Below are positions 59,754 to 64,000 of a stretch of 64,000 nt of DNA, one piece after another. This DNA is from Artocarpus heterophyllus (taxonomy: Eukaryota; Streptophyta; Magnoliopsida; Rosales; Moraceae). Made by a program: the position numbers and the translations under genes. How positions within the stretch are numbered: position 1 is the stretch's first letter; every line of letters starts with the position of its first letter. Below the pieces are notes generated by a model that was not told the DNA's origin, did no database searches, and saw only the letters and a list, made by a program, of their open reading frames with translations. The DNA lies in NCBI GenBank assembly GCA_025403435.1, contig CM046345.1:186001-250000 (forward strand), written 5' to 3'.

Positions 59754-61208
59754 GTGGTGTTGTCAGCAACCGCCCTTGCAACGTAACGGAGCTTAGCGCC
59801 TATAGTTTTTTGAAGTTTTTTAATTTTTATTTTATTTTTTAACTCTTGAGTTTTGATGAATATGGTGAGTTCATTCAAATTATGGTGTGCTTGTTTATTT
59901 TTTACCATTAGATGCAGATTTAATAGTCGATATAGAAGTCTTGTTGATGAACACTTTTAGAGGGTCTTATAGTAGAATTTATCAAAATTTTATGTTTACT
60001 TTGAAGAAAAATGCCAATGAAAGATTCAATTCAATGGCTGGCCAATAGAAAGCTATAGAGTAGTGTTTACTTTACCCCTCAAAAGTCACGTATACAAGAA
60101 AATAAATATCATAACTTCCTTCCTAAGCCTTTTGATATCATAGTTTAAAGAGAAAAAGAAAACACAACTTTGGTTCAACGATTTTTGAATAATTCTTGCA
60201 AGTATGCTATTATGCGATTCTATATAAATGGTGCACTAACAAAGTTCATCAAAATTCAGGTTCCCAAAGATTTATGAGCACTCAATAGTGTCCGCGTTTG
60301 TCCCCACTTATAAATTGCTTTATGTTTGTGTTTCATGTGACAAGAAATGTGAATCAATTGACCACTCACTCCATTTCTTGCTTCCTTTTCTTTCTTTTTC
60401 TTTTTTTCTTTTTTCCTTTTTCCGTCTTTGTTGGCATTTGGCAACAGTGGGCTGCCTTAGTGGGGTTTGTCCCTTCATAAAAGCTTTTCCCCATTTTAAA
60501 TTTAATTTTTACTCATTCCATTATTTCCTTCTCTTTTTTTTCTGAAAAGAAAAGTTTGCAACTTTATTGTCAAATTCATTACATAACCCCTTAAAAAGAA
60601 ATCTTCATAACCAATTGAGTGTATTTATGGTAAATTAGCAAATAAGTTTCCCAAAAAAATCATGAAAAAAGAAAAGCACATCAGACAAAAGGAAAGGCCA
60701 ATAATATATTAAGTAATGGGTTAATTTGATAAACAATAATAATACACAATGCAAAGCAAAGTAGGTTCTAGATGGTTACTAGAATAATATACCACACGTC
60801 TTTGAGCAGATATTAAAAGCAAAACAAAACAAAATTCTTGTTGGAGAAAATTATTACTCTAAAAAAGAAAAAAAAAATTGTCAACACAAATCAAATGTTG
60901 ATTGGCTGAAAATTCATTAACAAAGAAATAAAGGAGCGGTTTCTAATTTAATAATAAAGAAATATAAAATAAAACGACGGAAAATGACAACTGACAACCA
61001 CAACTAAGAAACAATCAATTTTATTTATTTTTTTAAGAAAAATAAAAGGAATAAAAATGGGTGAAAACTGAAAAACTGTTTAAAGACAAGAAAAATAAAT
61101 TCTTCCATATATTTGAAGGTTCCCTGAAGCCACGGGCGTTAGAGAAGAAGAAGAAGATCAGAACATAGAGAAACTCCCTCTTTCTCCTCTCTTTCTCTCT
61201 CCTCTGCG
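59754..61208. other. Intergenic region and upstream region of the FLZ gene
   Basis: AT-rich; no coding region supported. The pyrimidine-rich stretch at 60375-60425 and A-rich stretches are low complexity. The transcription start of the downstream gene is probably near 61100-61190, just before the CT-rich leader, but no TATA box is assigned. Confidence 0.45.
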
Positions 61209-61398
61209 ATGAAGACAGAGTGAAGAAGATGGTTCTTCCTCAAAGTAGTAAGAACTCTCTCTCTCTTTTGTAAAAGAATCCATCCCTTTCTTCTTCACCA
61301 CTCTTTCTTTAACGCTTTAAATCTCTCTCTCTCTATCTCTCTCTGTGATGTCGACTCCACTTGCGAAGAAGAAGAGTCATAGTCGTTTGCTTCTTTGA
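61209..61398 (+). promoter_or_regulatory. Three upstream ORFs in the FLZ leader
   Basis: uORFs at 61209-61223 (4 codons plus stop), 61229-61273 (14 plus stop) and 61348-61398 (16 plus stop) all end before the main ATG at 61449 and do not overlap it. If the transcript starts upstream of 61209, they would be expected to reduce or regulate translation of the main frame. Confidence 0.55.
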
Positions 61399-61448
61399 CG
61401 ACGTTTTCGTTCTGGTTTTTTCTCGAGAATCTGACAAGTAGCGAGAAA

Positions 61449-62083
61449 ATGGAGAATTTATCAGAAACAACAAGAGCAATAAAGAAACCTTCCATAAGTA
61501 TTTCTCTCTTCGCCAATCTCTCCGAGTCCTTCTCCTTCGATACGAAATCCTCGTCCTCCGCCTCCAAGTCGTCTCCGCGAAACTTCCGAGGCGGCGGCCA
61601 CGGCGTCGTCGGCCTCGGTATCGTCGCCGCCATGACCACCGATTCCTCTAATTTTAACGAAGCCTTCGCCTCTGCTAATCCTAATTTCGCGGCTTCGCCT
61701 AAATCGATCCCAATCCCCATCGTTTCGTCGGCGAAAGCCGCCGCGAATTTCAGAGGTGGCCGGAATTTCGGGGATTTGCATCCCGACGACGACGACGGTG
61801 ATGATGCGGAGGATGAGGCAGTCGACGAGCTGTCGGAGAGCTACACTTGCGTGATTGCTCACCACGGCAACAATTTGGTCACGAAACGCGTATATTTTGG
61901 CGACAACAAGCTGAACAATGGTGGTTTTGATAATGGTCGTGTGGTGACTTGCTCTGGAGGAGTGTTCTCCGCTTCGCCGGCCAATATTGGCGAACTGGAG
62001 ACGGAGTTTTGGACATCAGATTTCTTGAATTCTTGCTTTCTCTGCAAGAAGCAGCTTCACGGACTCGACATTTTCATGTACAG
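61449..62083 (+). CDS. FCS-like zinc finger (FLZ/DUF581) protein, exon 1 (partial)
   Basis: ATG 61449 is the first Met in frame. Exon 1 encodes 211 residues plus two bases and ends at the donor AG|GTACAA. Features: VGLGIVAAM near residue 55, an acidic run (DDDDGDDAEDE), SESYTCVI and KRVYF, then the start of the FLZ domain at about residues 192-211 (FLNSCFLCKKQL, then DIFMYR). In FLZ proteins this CX2C half is completed by FCS-x-ECR, usually encoded by a second exon; the split after MYR matches the family. No second half is found by 64000, so intron 1 exceeds 1.9 kb and the gene continues outside. Known FLZ proteins bind SnRK1 kinase subunits and act in energy and hormone signalling. It is closest in style to the MARD1-like members (inference). 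Confidence 0.88.
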
Positions 62084-63026
62084 GTACAAAAAGGAATTCA
62101 GATATTCTTTTTTTCTTTTTCTTTTTTTGGTTTCTTACTTCATGCCTCAGTTTTGGTTGTATTTCTATACAAGTACTATATCATGATTTTTTTTTTCTAT
62201 ATTTGGATGCTGTTTCAGAATTGGTTTCTTAATTCTTTCTAGTTTAAATCACTCAGTTTGATTCTATATGCTGATTTAAATCATTAGAATTTCATGAGAC
62301 TATTGGCTTGTGCTGATTTTGTGTTCAAAATTGTGTATTCCTGATAATCATTTCTGACATGAACAAAATTTTGAACTTCGATCTCCTTTTTTTCCTTAAT
62401 TTTTCAATTTGCATGTTGTTTTCTTGATTCATTATCATTTGGTAGCATTCATATTCATTTTCTTCAACTTTGTGTTTGACTCTTTAGCAGTGTTTTGCCA
62501 ATTATCATTAAGGTTTATGATTATTGCATTAATATTACTAGGTGTCAAGCCATAAAAGGTTTACATTAGTTGAATATCATGACTGCCATTTGCATCTTCA
62601 TAATGCTAGGCGTGTTCATTATAAAAATGCATTCTTCTTTTTTAACCATTCAATAGGCAAGCTCAGAATGACAGCGGTTTTCCTTGATCATTAGTTTGAC
62701 CAATCATTATCGTACTTTTAAAGTCATGCTTTGAATTCAGTCCATTCTTCGAGAACCGTTCAGCTCATAACTATTAACGTCGTTAAATATTCTTTACAAT
62801 CCTTCTGTAACCGCTACTTTAACCCTAAGGCAACATAATAGTAACATCCAATTTAAAAAATACACTTATATTAATATAAGATCTACTGTTTTATAGCGGG
62901 TTGCAATTCACAACACGAAAAAGATTTTTCCCTTGGAAATTGTGATATAGGGTCTTCATGTTCTATTGAATCGGCCTGTTGTGTCTGAAAGGTGAATGTC
63001 ACTTTTGTAAAACCTTGAGTAGGTTC
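62084..63026 (+). other. FLZ intron 1, proximal part
   Basis: AT-rich sequence after the donor; no exon-like FCS/ECR segment seen. No other feature recognised. Confidence 0.6.
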
Positions 63027-63851
63027 TAGGGTTGTTCAAAAACCGCTTCGCACTCGTCAACTGTTCACGTCCGCGCTCGTCCATCTTTAAAAAAGCGGGT
63101 TTACGTTAACAACCCATTGGTGGGCGGATTGAATATATTCGGTGGGCGGGTTTGGTTTTAAGTTTTTGAGGGTGGGTTCAACCCGCACCCGCCTGTCTAT
63201 ATATTTTTTTAAAAAAACTTATCATTTATTTGATTTTGTTCTTATTTTAGAGATGATTGAACAATTCAACACTCCAAGCACGGGCTCGGCTGCCTCTTGA
63301 CCTATTGGAAACTAGAAATTCTCCTATTATTTGTGAAGTGATCAAAATTCAAATTAAGTAAGTTAGTAGAGAAAGCCCTAAAAGAAAAAGAACACTTGAC
63401 TTTGTTCATCATTTTATTTGTAGCATTCTATTATTTTCGAACCCAGTGAATAGGCTTTAATCTCTATAGACTCTTGACTTTGTTTATCACTTCATCTGTA
63501 GTTGATATTTCTTGTTGCAGTGAATGATTATGTTTCTTAATTTATACTTTTTAATATGGTCACTCTCTTTAAGCATCAAACTTGTTGGGAATGCTTTATG
63601 TATTATCATCTTATATTTTCTACAAATTTTCTTCACTTTCTAAAAAAAAGGTCTAAAAAATTACATTGGGTAATAGCATAGGTCTAAACCGCCTGCACCC
63701 GCCTGCACCCGCCCGCAACCACCCAAAACCAAACCGAAACCACCCGCCATGTGGTGGGCGGTTTGCGGGTTGGTTAATCTCCAACCCGCCATCCAAAAAA
63801 ACCGCACCGCACCCGCCCAAAAACTATCAAACCGTCCACCGTTCACCCCTA
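63027..63851. mobile_element. Non-autonomous hAT-like transposon in FLZ intron 1
   Basis: Ends read TAGGGTTGTTC on the left and, complemented, TAGGGGTGAAC on the right. They are flanked by an 8-bp duplication with one mismatch (GTAGGTTC 63019-63026, GTAAGTTC 63852-63859), the size typical of hAT. Both subterminal parts are packed with CCCGC/GCGGGT motifs (63090-63205, 63690-63840). No transposase frame. Confidence 0.75.
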
Positions 63852-64000
63852 GTAAGTTCATCTTCTTCTTCTTCTTTCTTTTCCGTATGAAAGTTTTTTG
63901 CGATTTTTGGAGCTAAATTTATAGCCTGATTTAGTTTTGTTTTAAGAATTTTTAGAAATATTTTTCATGTTTTTTGAAGTAAAAATTTTAAAAATGCTTT
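63852..64000 (+). other. FLZ intron 1, continuing past the window
   Basis: A TTC repeat at about 63860-63885 and AT-rich sequence; no splice acceptor with an FLZ half-domain is visible before the end. Confidence 0.5.

Noticed and set aside
61295..61865. Minus-strand ORFs of 134-141 codons
   Set aside because: Antisense to FLZ exon 1; the plus frame has the recognisable FLZ motif and splice donor.

Overview
The window is nuclear DNA from a flowering plant, most likely a eudicot. The signs are spliced genes with GT-AG introns, AT-rich intergenic sequence, plant-specific families (a USP-coiled coil-kinase protein and an FCS-like zinc-finger protein), a degraded P-class PPR gene, and nested LTR retrotransposons that fill well over half of the 64 kb. 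All exon models were read by eye.

Layout. 1-4 kb: remnant of a diverged kinase-paralogue exon, a 96-bp hairpin, a copia LTR scrap and a MITE. 4054-8483 (+): an apparently intact nine-exon receptor-like cytoplasmic kinase gene (776 aa), with MITEs in two introns. 9105-16365 (-): a dead PPR gene (several stops, frameshifts, a deletion) split by a young Ty3/gypsy chromovirus at 9767-15210. 16.4-20.6 kb: gene-poor, with a field of TGTCGTT motifs. 20984-27588 (-): a Ty1/copia element with a perfect TGCCA target duplication. 28668-59753: a nest. An old Tekay/Del-like gypsy element (+) holds a copia complex with three LTRs (30714-44901), whose third LTR is itself split by a 3.2-kb solo LTR (40536-43742, target duplication ATACG). 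The right LTR of the host gypsy is split by a second, younger gypsy of the same clade in the opposite orientation (50126-59187, target duplication GAACC). 61449 to the window edge (+): first exon of an FLZ (DUF581) gene with three short upstream ORFs; its intron carries an 825-bp hAT-like non-autonomous element.

The most striking pattern is a 14-bp dyad, about TTCGGCNNGCCGAA, repeated at close to 22-bp steps. It occurs in LTRs of the unrelated copia and gypsy families and again in the copia leader. In the copia LTR it sits upstream of the TATA box, as an enhancer would. The 3.2-kb solo LTR carries an array of the same architecture but a different sequence (GTACN6GTAC, about 23.5-bp steps). 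I infer that these are arrays of paired binding sites on one face of the helix, possibly convergent. Function is untested.
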